A DNA stretch of 23,622 nt from IMG/VR virus record IMGVR_UViG_3300037119_006610, positions 1-23,622 of that record. One strand, written 5' to 3'. Below, one piece after another: positions 6,563-15,688 of this stretch (the first letter of the stretch is position 1; each line of letters begins with the position of its first letter). The stretch is from a virus. Below the pieces are notes generated by a model that worked only from the letters and a program-made list of their open reading frames with translations, was not told the DNA's origin and did no database searches. The translations under genes were made by a program, and so were the position numbers.

Positions 6563-9500
6563 GTGGCCACCCTCAAATACGACGTTGATGTTGACACGAA
6601 GCGCGCGGAGGCGCGGATCGGCGCGTTCGCGCTGCGGATGCGGAAGCAGATCAGCGACGCCATCAAGTCACTGCCGGAGATCGAACTCGACGCGAACAGC
6701 ACCAAGGCCGAAGTCGAGATCGCCCGCATCCGCCGCGAGCTCAAGGACCTCGCCGGCAAGAAGATCGGCGTCGACATCGACGCCAAGGCGGCGGAGGCGC
6801 AACTCCAGAAGCTCGGCGCGGAGCTGCGGGCGCTGTCCGGCAAGTCGGGGAGCGTCCAGGTCGACGCGGACGTCGCCTCCGCGCTGGCCGCGCTCGGGCT
6901 CGTCGACAAGGCCGTCGACAAGATCGACGGGCGGAAGGCCACCGTCAAGGTCGACGTCGACCGGTCGCTGGGCGACTCGATCATCCAGGTGACGCGGCTC
7001 GCCGGGGCGTTGAAGGTGCTGGCGCTGCCCGCGGCGGCGGCGTCGATCGCCCCGCAGCTCGCCGCGATCGGCGGGGCGCTCCTCGACGCGAGCGGCGCCG
7101 CCGGCCTCATCCCCGCCGTGGCGCTCGCCGCTGGCGGCGCCATCGGCACCCTCGCCGTCGGCTTCGCGCACCTCGGCGACGCGCTCGGCCCCGCCGGCAC
7201 ACCCGCGCAGTTGAAGAAGGTCACCGAGGCGCTCGCCGCGCTCGCCCCGAACGCGCGGGCGACCGTCGAGGAGGTCCGCGGCCTCGCTCGGGCGTGGACG
7301 GACCTGCGGCTCGACGTGCAGCAGCGGCTGTTCGCGGGGATGGCCGCCGAGGTGAAGTCCCTCGCGCGGGTCGCGCTGCCGATCCTCCGCACGGGGCTCA
7401 GCGGCATCGCCGTCGAGTTGAACCTCAGCGGCCGCGGCCTCGCGGACTGGGCGAAATCCGCGGGCACCGTCCGCGACGTCAGCAGCATCTTCATCAGGAT
7501 CAAGGAGTCGCTGCACGCGTTGGTGCCGGCTGGCGCGAACGTCGCCGCCGCGCTCCTCGACGTCGGCACGGTCGGCATGGGGTTCCTGCCGAAACTCGCG
7601 GACGCGACGAACAAGCTGACGACGCGGTTCCGCGAGTTCGTCGCGGAGGCCCGCCAGTCCGGTCAGCTCAGCGAGTGGATGTCAACCGGGATCGCCACGG
7701 TCAAGCAGTTGGGGCAGGTCGCCCTCAACGTCGGGTCGATCCTCAACTCGGTGTTCACCGCCGGTAAGACGGCGAGCGGCGGCCTCGTCGCGAACCTGCA
7801 GGAGGCGACGAAGGCGGTCGCCGACTTCCTCAAGTCGGCGCAGGGGCAGGACATCCTCGTCACCGTATTCCAGACGATCAACGGGTTGGTTCGGGCGCTG
7901 GTACCGGCGCTGCAGGCGCTCGGCCCGGTGATCGCCGCGGTCGCGCACGGTCTGTCCGATGTGCTCGGCGCCGCCGTGCAGGGCCTCGTCCCGATCGTGC
8001 AGTCCCTCGCGCCGCTGTTCGCGGAGCTGGCGCGCGTCGTGGGCGGCGCCCTGACGGCCGTCGTCAAGGCGTTGGCGCCGCCGCTGCTCGCCGTCACCCA
8101 GGCGATCACCCTCGCGTTGCTGCCGGTGCTGCCGCGGCTCGGGGACGCGTTCGCTCAGATCGTCGTCGCCGTCACCCCCGTGCTGTTCCAGCTCGCGGCG
8201 ATGACCCCCGTCTTCGGCAAGGTCGCGTCGGCGGTGACCGACGTCGTCGTCGCGCTCGCCCCGTTCCTCAACGCGATGGCGAACACCCTCGTCGGCGCGT
8301 TGCGGCTGATCATCCCGGCGCTCGGGGCGTTCGCCGACATCATCGGTGGGGTCGCGCGGGTCCTCGAACCGATCGCGCCGATCCTCGGGACAATCGTCGG
8401 TGGGTTCGTCGCGTTGAAGATCGCCGCCGCGGGCATCGGCCTCATGCAGACGGCGCTACTCGGGTTGGGCGCCGCGATCGCCGGAGCCGGCGCGACCGCG
8501 GGGACGCTCACGACCCGGCTCACCGGCAGCGCGGTGGCGGGGGAACGGTTCGCCAACGCCGGCGGCAAAATTGAGGGCGCGGTGTCGAAGGTGAGCGCCG
8601 CGCTGCCCGTCGTCAGCCTCCTCCTCATCGGGTTGACGGTGCTGTTCGATCAGCTGTCGGATAAGGCCGGCGAACTCGCGAAGGCCGTCCTCGACGGGTC
8701 GATGACGATGCAGCAGGCCGTCGCCGACGAGGTCACGCAAATCGAGCGGCGGAACCTCGCGATGGACGCGGCGACGACCGCCGCGAACGAGGGGATCGTG
8801 TCCTCGCAGGAGGGCGCGTCGGCGGCGGATGTTCACGCGGAGGCCGTCGCGAACGTTCGCGCCGAGCTGGAGAAGCAGGCTGCGGTCATGCCGCCCCTGC
8901 AGGCGGCGCAGGCTCAGCTACGGATCGCGCAGGATGACTACAACCAGGCGGTGAAGGACTACACGGCGAACTCGCCGCAGGCGCAGGCCGCGTCGGCGGC
9001 CCTCGCCGCCGCGAACCTGCATTTGAAGGACATCACGCGGGACACCGCCGACGCGACGAAAACCCTCGGCGACAAGATCGTGGAGACGTCGCAGGCCGGT
9101 GCGGCGGCGGCGAGTTCCGAGGTCGGCTACAAGCAGTCGCTGCTGAACCTCGCGGACGCGAGCAAGCGGGCCGCGCAGGCCACGAAGGAACACGGCGCCA
9201 GCTCAACGGAAGCGGCGGCGGCGAACCTCCAGATGGAGCAGGCGAGCCTGTCCGCGGCTGCGGCGGCGCAGCGGCTCGCGGAGGACAACGCGAAGGCTTC
9301 GGGGTCGACGAACGTCGCGGAGATCGGCGCCCAGGCGTACAAGGAGGAGTTGCTGCGGCAGGCCGCGACGATGACCGGGCCGCTGAAGCAGGCGCTCATC
9401 GACCAGGCCAACGGCCTGGACACCGCGAAGCGGGCGACGTCGACGGCGGAGATCCAAAGCCGCCTGTACAAGGATCAGTTGGGGACGCTCGCCGCGCAGA

Positions 9501-10804
9501 CCACCGGCCCGCTCGCGGCGGCGCTGGCGGGCGCCAAGCAGAACTTCGACACGTTGGGCGGCGCGCACGCCACGGCGGAGCAGAAGGCGGCGGCGCAGAA
9601 GACCGAGCTGCAGCGCCTCGCGAGCATGGCGAGCGGCCCGGTGAAGGCGTCGCTGCTGGCGATGGCAGCTCAGATCAACGCGACCCCCGACGGGTCGTTC
9701 ACGATCACCGGCACCGGGGTCATCAACCCCCTGCAAATCTCGAGCGGCACCGGGCGGGGCGCGTCGACGTTCGGGCTCGCCGAGGGCGGCGTCATCGGGC
9801 AGATGGCCGACGGTGGGGTGATGCCCGGTTACACCCCGGGCCGCGACGTGCACCGCTTCGTGTCCGCGACCGGGGGGATTCTGGACCTGGCCGGTGGGGA
9901 ACCGGTGATGCGCCCCGAGTTCGGTCGCGCCGTCGGCCACCAGTGGATCCACGCGGCGAACAAGGCGGCGCGGACCGGTGGGGTCGCCGGTGTCGCGAGT
10001 TTCATCGGCCGCACCGCGCCGCGCCCCGCGGGTGTGGAGGGGCAGCGGGGCGACGGCAGCGCGTTCGCCCGTGGTGGGGTGGTGCCGCATCAGCGGCTCG
10101 CGTTCGGCGGGTACGTCGGGACCGGCACGCAGCCGTTCCCGCGGGTCGCGACCGAGTCGTACGTCGCGGCGCGCAACAAGCTCGTCGCGATGGAAGCCGA
10201 GCGGATCAAGGCGCAGATCAAGAAGTGGTTGGAGGCCGGCGGGAACGGTCTCGCGTTCGCCCGCACCCAGGTCGGGAAACCCTACGTGTGGGGGGCTGTC
10301 GGACCCAGCTCCTACGATTGCTCCGGCTTCATGAGCGCCATAACGAATGTGATCCGCGGCCGTTATCCGTACTCGCGGGTCGGGTCGACGGGGACGTTCC
10401 CGTGGGCGGGGTTCTCCCCCGGCCTCGGCGCCGGGCTGAACATCGGCGCGTTCCGCGGCAACCCCGGGCACATGGCGGGCACCATCGCCGGCGTCAACGT
10501 CGAATCCGCCGGGTCCGTGGGGGTGCGGGTTGGTGGCCCGGTCGGCGCGACGAGCGGCATGTTCAACATCCGCGCGCACCTCGCCGACAAGGGCGGCCTC
10601 CTCCCGAGCGGGCACGCCGCCGTCAACCTGTCCGGCCGGGACGAGTACGTCGTCGCCCCCGCCGCCGCGCAGCAGATGGGGAGCACCTACAACGTGAGCG
10701 TGATCTTCCAGAACGCGATCAACGCGATGGACGACTCCCTCATGCGGCAGGCCGCCATCAAGGTCGCCGACGAGATCCGCAAAGTGGAGCGGAGCCGGAC
10801 GTGA
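6563..10804 (+). CDS. Tape measure protein with C-terminal NlpC/P60-like domain
   Basis: 1413 aa from GTG 6563, preceded by CGGAGGGGGG. The N-terminus is helical with repeated VDVD segments typical of actinophage tape measures. Residues ~150-720 hold many hydrophobic Ala/Val/Leu helices, and ~720-1050 are Ala/Gln-rich with a repeated unit containing YK-E-L ... TGPL-AL. Residues ~1075-1150 contain the GG-rich, YTPGRD and EPVMRPEFGRAVG patterns common near tape measure C-termini. Residues ~1225-1345 resemble an NlpC/P60 fold: VGKPYVWG, YDCSGFMSA with Cys1253, and GNPGHMAGTIAG with His1303, so cell-wall cleavage during DNA injection is likely. If fully helical at 0.15 nm per residue, the tail would be at most about 200 nm long. 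Confidence 0.9.
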   Translation: MATLKYDVDVDTKRAEARIGAFALRMRKQISDAIKSLPEIELDANSTKAEVEIARIRRELKDLAGKKIGVDIDAKAAEAQLQKLGAELRALSGKSGSVQVDADVASALAALGLVDKAVDKIDGRKATVKVDVDRSLGDSIIQVTRLAGALKVLALPAAAASIAPQLAAIGGALLDASGAAGLIPAVALAAGGAIGTLAVGFAHLGDALGPAGTPAQLKKVTEALAALAPNARATVEEVRGLARAWTDLRLDVQQRLFAGMAAEVKSLARVALPILRTGLSGIAVELNLSGRGLADWAKSAGTVRDVSSIFIRIKESLHALVPAGANVAAALLDVGTVGMGFLPKLADATNKLTTRFREFVAEARQSGQLSEWMSTGIATVKQLGQVALNVGSILNSVFTAGKTASGGLVANLQEATKAVADFLKSAQGQDILVTVFQTINGLVRALVPALQALGPVIAAVAHGLSDVLGAAVQGLVPIVQSLAPLFAELARVVGGALTAVVKALAPPLLAVTQAITLALLPVLPRLGDAFAQIVVAVTPVLFQLAAMTPVFGKVASAVTDVVVALAPFLNAMANTLVGALRLIIPALGAFADIIGGVARVLEPIAPILGTIVGGFVALKIAAAGIGLMQTALLGLGAAIAGAGATAGTLTTRLTGSAVAGERFANAGGKIEGAVSKVSAALPVVSLLLIGLTVLFDQLSDKAGELAKAVLDGSMTMQQAVADEVTQIERRNLAMDAATTAANEGIVSSQEGASAADVHAEAVANVRAELEKQAAVMPPLQAAQAQLRIAQDDYNQAVKDYTANSPQAQAASAALAAANLHLKDITRDTADATKTLGDKIVETSQAGAAAASSEVGYKQSLLNLADASKRAAQATKEHGASSTEAAAANLQMEQASLSAAAAAQRLAEDNAKASGSTNVAEIGAQAYKEELLRQAATMTGPLKQALIDQANGLDTAKRATSTAEIQSRLYKDQLGTLAAQTTGPLAAALAGAKQNFDTLGGAHATAEQKAAAQKTELQRLASMASGPVKASLLAMAAQINATPDGSFTITGTGVINPLQISSGTGRGASTFGLAEGGVIGQMADGGVMPGYTPGRDVHRFVSATGGILDLAGGEPVMRPEFGRAVGHQWIHAANKAARTGGVAGVASFIGRTAPRPAGVEGQRGDGSAFARGGVVPHQRLAFGGYVGTGTQPFPRVATESYVAARNKLVAMEAERIKAQIKKWLEAGGNGLAFARTQVGKPYVWGAVGPSSYDCSGFMSAITNVIRGRYPYSRVGSTGTFPWAGFSPGLGAGLNIGAFRGNPGHMAGTIAGVNVESAGSVGVRVGGPVGATSGMFNIRAHLADKGGLLPSGHAAVNLSGRDEYVVAPAAAQQMGSTYNVSVIFQNAINAMDDSLMRQAAIKVADEIRKVERSRT

Positions 10805-12018
10805 CGAGCCTCTACGGGACCGTCACCCTCGGCCGCCTCCCCGCCCTGTTCGAGGCGTTCGAGGTCACGCAGGGCGTCGACGGGCTCCTCGGCGTGTCGG
10901 TACAGGCGAGCTCGACGGCGTTGAGCACCGCGCGGGTCGAACGCTTGCGCGACGACCTCCTCGGGCTGCCCGGCAAGCTCATCCCCGTCGTGTGGTCCGA
11001 CAAGGTGTTCCTCGGCGGCTTCTACACCGTGTCGTCGGTCGACGTGAAGCACTGGTCATATCCCGGGCTCGCCGCCGCCGGCACCCGCCGCGTCTTCGGC
11101 TCCGCCGACGTGCGTTTGAAGGCGGGCGGCTACGCGAACACCGCGGACATCGAATCCCGCCTGTCGGGGGCGCAGACCCGGTCGAACGACTTCTCGGGCA
11201 CCGGGGAGATATGGCACGCCCCCCCGATCGGGCACAGCGGCTACCTCGCCGGCACCGCCGTCCCCACCGCCGTGACCCGCACGGGGGAGGACGGCGCCGT
11301 CGTCGTCTACCGCGGTCTCGCGTTCGGCGCGAACCCCCGGTGGGGCGCCACCACCTCGACGTACCCGCAGGGCCGGGTGCGGTTCATCGACTCCAACGCG
11401 GAGGAACGCAGCGGGCAGGGCGTCGCCCTCTCCCCCGTCGGGTGGGTGCTCAGCAACGGCTTGGTGCGCATCACACCGCTCGTCACGGGTGGGGTGTTCA
11501 GCGTCGACGCCTACACCGGCGGCGCGTGGCGGGCGAAGGCGTGGGACGTCCTCGACAACGCCGCGACGATCACCCCCGTCGACGGCGTCGACATCCTCCA
11601 GAACGACTACGAAACCGTCGTCGTCCGGCTCTACAAGGGACAGTCGCAGGGGCGCGTGACCGTCGACCTCACCCTCCGCCGCGGCTCGCGCTTCGTGGAG
11701 CTGTTCGTCCAGTCCGACACCTCGGCGACGTTGAAGATCGTCAAAGCGGCGACGGAGGCCGGGACGAACGCGACCGCCGGGATGGTCATCGCCAGCAGCA
11801 ACGACGCCGACGGCAACAAGTACGTCGTCGGGAGCAGCAAGAGCTTCACGGCGGACACCGCCATCGGCGGCGTCAGCAAGGCGTCGGTGACCGCGCTGGA
11901 CGCGTTCGTGGGGGTCGTGGCCGGCGGCACCGGCGCCGTCACCGGCGACCAGGCCGCGAACCTGTTCGCGCAGTACCTCGGCAGCTCGACGGAGGTCGTC
12001 GCCGCCGTGCGCCGCTAA
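10801..12018 (+). CDS. Distal tail protein / minor tail protein
   Basis: 405 aa, GTG start in a GTGA overlap with the tape measure stop. The N-terminal ~130 residues (TLGRLPALFEAFEVTQGV, then LRDDLLGLPGKLIPVVWSD and VFLGGFYTVSSVDVKHW) look like the ring-forming domain of distal tail proteins. The remainder is beta-rich with Thr, Gly and Val (GRVTVDLTLRRGSRFVELFV), like the carbohydrate-binding sandwich seen in evolved Dit proteins. Dit forms the hub beneath the tail tube and anchors the hub/fibre gene that follows. The call rests on gene order plus fold pattern. The stop overlaps the convergent minus-strand gene by 4 nt. Confidence 0.7.
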   Translation: MTSLYGTVTLGRLPALFEAFEVTQGVDGLLGVSVQASSTALSTARVERLRDDLLGLPGKLIPVVWSDKVFLGGFYTVSSVDVKHWSYPGLAAAGTRRVFGSADVRLKAGGYANTADIESRLSGAQTRSNDFSGTGEIWHAPPIGHSGYLAGTAVPTAVTRTGEDGAVVVYRGLAFGANPRWGATTSTYPQGRVRFIDSNAEERSGQGVALSPVGWVLSNGLVRITPLVTGGVFSVDAYTGGAWRAKAWDVLDNAATITPVDGVDILQNDYETVVVRLYKGQSQGRVTVDLTLRRGSRFVELFVQSDTSATLKIVKAATEAGTNATAGMVIASSNDADGNKYVVGSSKSFTADTAIGGVSKASVTALDAFVGVVAGGTGAVTGDQAANLFAQYLGSSTEVVAAVRR

Positions 12019-12218
12019 CGCCTCGCGTCCTCGGCGATCCGCTCCAAGCGGAGCGCTGCCTCCGTGAGCGGGGCGCGGAGGTCGAGCATCGCCGTCGCCG
12101 TATCGGTGACCTCACCCGAACTGCGGAGTGTCCCGGCGACCCGCTCGATCCCGGCGGCGAGCGCGAGCAACGCGCTGCGGAGCTGTTCATAGTTCGGCGG
12201 CGCTGTCACGCCGGGCAT
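12015..12218 (-). CDS. Lone 67-aa antisense gene inside the tail operon (moron candidate)
   Basis: ATG at 12218, TAG at 12015-12017. The product is a compact helical protein: PPNYEQLRSALLALAAGIER, then SSGEVTDTATAMLDLRAPL and EAALRLERIAED. It has balanced composition with hydrophobics spaced every 3-4 residues, unlike Arg/Pro-rich shadow frames. The plus strand offers no credible gene between 12019 and 12251, so this small gene explains an otherwise empty 230-nt gap between two tail genes. It ends exactly at the distal tail gene with a 4-nt tail-to-tail overlap. I see no strong Shine-Dalgarno (only GTGGGA near the start) and no clear promoter. I do not recognise a family; it could be a moron, a small regulator or an antisense-encoded structural peptide. 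Confidence 0.6.
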   Translation of the reverse strand: MPGVTAPPNYEQLRSALLALAAGIERVAGTLRSSGEVTDTATAMLDLRAPLTEAALRLERIAEDARR

Positions 12219-12251
12219 CGTCCCACGACCGACCGACTGAGCGGAGGGCGC

Positions 12252-15200
12252 GTGCCGATCACGGAGTCGTTGCAGGCGCTCGGGCAGTGGTCGATCAATT
12301 TGAAGGCGACGACGCCGAAGTCGGTGACCGACGCGATCCTCGACCTCGGGCACGTCTGCGTGCACGCGGCGCGGCAGAACCCGCGGATCAGCGGCGACGC
12401 GCTCCTCGCCAGCGCCCGCTATGTGGGGGTCGTGCGGACCCGCGAGTTCACCGACGACACCCGGCGGCTCGGCGGGCCGGGGATGGCGTTCTGGCTCGGC
12501 GACGAGGACGACAAGGGCTCCGTCTTCGAGACGGCGGTGAACCTCTCGGGGAGCAGCTTCATCACCGGCGTCACGAACCTCCTCCCCGCCTCCGGGTCGA
12601 TCACCGCCGGGACGATCAACACCGTGAGCGGGACGCCGTTCACCGGGTCGTTCGTGTTCATGTCGCCGAAGAAGGCGCTGAGCCAGTTCTGCGGCTACTG
12701 GTCGAACACGTTCGGGCAGGCGGAGTGGCAGGTCACCGGCGACGGGAAGCTCAACGCCGGCACCGTCGACCAGCTCTACGTCACCACGCCGACGGCGGTC
12801 ATCGCCCGGAAGATGAGCGGGCAGGACATGACGCTCCGCGGCCTCACTGGCAGCGCGGAGGCCACGAGCGACTTGTCGGAGTTCAGCACCCGCGTCGTCG
12901 TACTCGCGCAGGGCGAAGGCGACGCGACGGCGATCGGGCAGGCCAACATCTCCGGGGGGTTGAACCCGTACAAGGACATCCACGGCAACACCGCGGTCCT
13001 CACCCGCATCGTCTCCGCGAGCGACGTGGAGGCGACGAACGCGGACCCGCTGGCGCAGCTGCAACTGAACCGGTTCCTCCGCGCGAAGCGCACGTTGAAG
13101 GTCAACACCAGTGAGGTCGACATCGACGGGGCGTTCCGCGTCGGCGACTTCGTGTGGGTGTGGGACCCCGACAGCGGCATGGTCGACACCGCGGTGCCGG
13201 CCGCCGAAGTCATGTTCCGGGGGCACCGGCTCAACCCGCTGAAGGTGCGCGTCACGGAGCTGACGTGGCCGGTCAGCCGCGGCATGGGCGTCGCCTACCG
13301 CGACTACAACAACCAGTGGATCGACCTGACGGACTACCTCGAACCGGAGGAGAGCTCGACGGCGATCACCGTCGGGTCGGACCCGCGCGGGTTGCTGACG
13401 GACCTGACGGAGTCCGTCGGCTCACGGCCGAAGCCCGACGCGAGCATCCCCGCCGCGCCGGGCTGGACGCTGCCGTTCACCGTCAGCTCGTATCTCCCCA
13501 CGTCGGGGATCACGCGGGCGCAGGTCGCGGTGCGCTGGGCTCAGCCGCTGAACACCGACGGCACCCCGATCCTCGACGGCGCCTACTACGAGTTGCAGTG
13601 GCGCACCACCGACCACCTCGTCAACCCCGCCACCTGGGCGGTCGCGAGCGCCTACGTGTGGAGCCAACTCAACACGTGGGACGCGCCCGAACCCCCCGTC
13701 GCGTCGGGGCCGTGGACGGCGACGAGCGTCGGCTTCGACCTGAACTCGTTCACGGTCGCGGACCTCACCCCCGGCTCGTCGATCGAACTGCGGATCAGGG
13801 CGGTCGACACCGCGTCGCCCCCGAACCTCGGCGGCTGGTCCTCCAGCTCGACGGTGACGTTGCCGACCGACCCGTTCCCCCCGAGCCCCCCGGCGCCCCC
13901 GAGCATCGTGTCGTCGCTGCTCGGTGTGCAGATGACGCACACCCTCGGCCGCGCATCGGGCGGCACCTACAACCTGGAGGCCGACCTCGGGTGGCTGGAG
14001 CTGCACGGGGACCTCGACCCATTGTTCGCGCCGAGCGCGGCGACGCTGCTGGGGAAGGCCATCGCGAACCGGGGGATGATCGCCGCCGGCACCCCCGTCG
14101 TCGAGTCGTTCAAGGTCGACCAGGTGCTGTTCCCGACGCAGTTCAAGGTCATCGCCGTCGACCTCAACGGCAACCGGAGCCTGCCCTCCACGGCCTCGTC
14201 GGCGACGCCCGGGCTCATCAACTCGCAGTACGTGTCGGAACTGACCGCGTCGAAGATCAGCGCGGGGACGATCCTCGCGGCGCTGCTCATCGGCGGCAGC
14301 ATCAGCACGGCCGCCGCCGGGCAGCGCACGAGGATGGATGTCTCCGGGTTGCACACCTACGACTCGTCGAACACCCTGCTCGTCGACCTCAACAGCGACA
14401 CGAACACGAACCTGCTGACCGGCATCTTCCAGACCGCGCTGACCGGCACCCGCGTCGTCATCCCCACCACCGGTGAGATCAATTTCTATCCGTCGTCGGG
14501 CGCGAACTACTCGCGGCTCAACTTCATCGGCACCACCGACATCTCGGTGCGCGGCCCGCTCAACGGCTCCGGCCGCTCCGGTCGGATGAACGCCAGCTCG
14601 ACGAACGTCGCCATGACGTTCTGCGACGAGGACACCCTCGCCACCGGCGGATTGTTCACGTTCCTGACGATGACGCAAACCGACGTCCTGATGATCGCCC
14701 CGACCACGACGTTCGCGATCGACGGGATGAGCGCGCACCCCCCGGCGACGACCCGGCTGATCCAGTTCTGCACGAACGACAGCAGCAACGCCAACATCAG
14801 CGACAGCTTTATGATCTACAACCGGCGGGCGTCGGGCGGCGGGTCGAACATGCTCGCCCCGTCGCAGGGCACCGGGTTCGCGTTCTCCGGCGGCGTGATG
14901 TACTGCCGCAACGGCACCGACACCGGCAACGGCAACTTCGAGGCCCTCACCCTTTCTCAGCCGTCGTCGCGGGCGGTGAAGCGGAACCTCCGAGACATCG
15001 ACTGGGCCGGCGTCAAGGCCATCGACCTGATCACCCGCGTGAAGTCGCAGGAGTACGAATACCTCGTCGAGGCCGCCGAGGTCGAGACCCCCCGCCCCCA
15101 GTTCGTGCCCGGTGTGACCCGCCGCGTGCCCCGCTGGGCGGCGGACGGCACAACCCCCGTCCTCGACGCCGACGGGAATCAGATCGTCGACACGGCGCCC

Positions 15201-15674
15201 GGCGAGTGGGGGTACCCGCAGCCCACGGTCGTCCCCAAGCACTTCGGGCCGATGGCCGACGACATCGCCGCTATCGCCCCCGGCGTCGTCCAGACCAGCC
15301 CCGCGACCGGGGAGATGACCCTCCCGCTGAACGACGTCGTCGGGATCATGTGGGACGCGCTCGGGTCGGTCGCGCAGCGGGAGGTCCGCGCCAACGACAC
15401 GCGGGTCCTGTCGCCGTTGCTGTCCGCCACCGCGCCCGTCGACGTGCCCGTCACCTGGCCGGGCGGCCCGCTGCTCATCGAACCCGACGACGCGATGATC
15501 TGTAGGGAAGGGTTCACGGTCGCCCAGTCGGTGCGGATGCAGACGACGATCGTCCCCCTATCGATCACCCGCTCGGGCTGCACCGTGCGGGTCACGATCA
15601 CCGGGCCGGACATCGCCGCCAACGCCGGCCTCCTCCACGTCACCGCCCTGTCCTGGCGGACCACGATCATCTGA
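12252..15674 (+). CDS. Tail hub/fibre protein with FN3-like domains and peptidase S74 chaperone domain
   Basis: 1140 aa from GTG 12252, preceded by GCGGAGGG. Residues ~1-390 form a hub or Tal-like beta-rich region. Two FN3-like domains with Pro-rich joints lie at ~400-535 and ~540-655. A segment YVSELTASKISAGTILAALL (~655-690) marks the start of a trimeric fibre stalk. Residues ~690-900 are Thr/Asn/Gly-rich fibre. Residues ~900-1045 resemble the S74 intramolecular chaperone: Ser905 in SSRAVKRNL, then HFGPMADDIAAIAPGVV (His997), then LNDVVGIMWDAL. S74 domains fold the fibre trimer and then cut themselves off. Unusually, about 90 more residues, beta-rich, follow the S74 domain. The likely role is host recognition at the tail tip. 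Confidence 0.85.
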   Translation: MPITESLQALGQWSINLKATTPKSVTDAILDLGHVCVHAARQNPRISGDALLASARYVGVVRTREFTDDTRRLGGPGMAFWLGDEDDKGSVFETAVNLSGSSFITGVTNLLPASGSITAGTINTVSGTPFTGSFVFMSPKKALSQFCGYWSNTFGQAEWQVTGDGKLNAGTVDQLYVTTPTAVIARKMSGQDMTLRGLTGSAEATSDLSEFSTRVVVLAQGEGDATAIGQANISGGLNPYKDIHGNTAVLTRIVSASDVEATNADPLAQLQLNRFLRAKRTLKVNTSEVDIDGAFRVGDFVWVWDPDSGMVDTAVPAAEVMFRGHRLNPLKVRVTELTWPVSRGMGVAYRDYNNQWIDLTDYLEPEESSTAITVGSDPRGLLTDLTESVGSRPKPDASIPAAPGWTLPFTVSSYLPTSGITRAQVAVRWAQPLNTDGTPILDGAYYELQWRTTDHLVNPATWAVASAYVWSQLNTWDAPEPPVASGPWTATSVGFDLNSFTVADLTPGSSIELRIRAVDTASPPNLGGWSSSSTVTLPTDPFPPSPPAPPSIVSSLLGVQMTHTLGRASGGTYNLEADLGWLELHGDLDPLFAPSAATLLGKAIANRGMIAAGTPVVESFKVDQVLFPTQFKVIAVDLNGNRSLPSTASSATPGLINSQYVSELTASKISAGTILAALLIGGSISTAAAGQRTRMDVSGLHTYDSSNTLLVDLNSDTNTNLLTGIFQTALTGTRVVIPTTGEINFYPSSGANYSRLNFIGTTDISVRGPLNGSGRSGRMNASSTNVAMTFCDEDTLATGGLFTFLTMTQTDVLMIAPTTTFAIDGMSAHPPATTRLIQFCTNDSSNANISDSFMIYNRRASGGGSNMLAPSQGTGFAFSGGVMYCRNGTDTGNGNFEALTLSQPSSRAVKRNLRDIDWAGVKAIDLITRVKSQEYEYLVEAAEVETPRPQFVPGVTRRVPRWAADGTTPVLDADGNQIVDTAPGEWGYPQPTVVPKHFGPMADDIAAIAPGVVQTSPATGEMTLPLNDVVGIMWDALGSVAQREVRANDTRVLSPLLSATAPVDVPVTWPGGPLLIEPDDAMICREGFTVAQSVRMQTTIVPLSITRSGCTVRVTITGPDIAANAGLLHVTALSWRTTII

Positions 15675-15688
15675 GGGGGTGACTCGAC

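Noticed and set aside
12019-12251. Plus-strand gene between distal tail and hub genes
   Set aside because: Plus frames here are Arg/Ser-rich without a ribosome binding site. The minus-strand 67-aa frame is much more protein-like.
13422-15242. 606-aa minus-strand open frame
   Set aside because: It lies wholly opposite the hub/fibre gene, is Arg/Gly/Val-rich and lacks any recognisable motif; the plus frame has FN3-like and S74 signatures.
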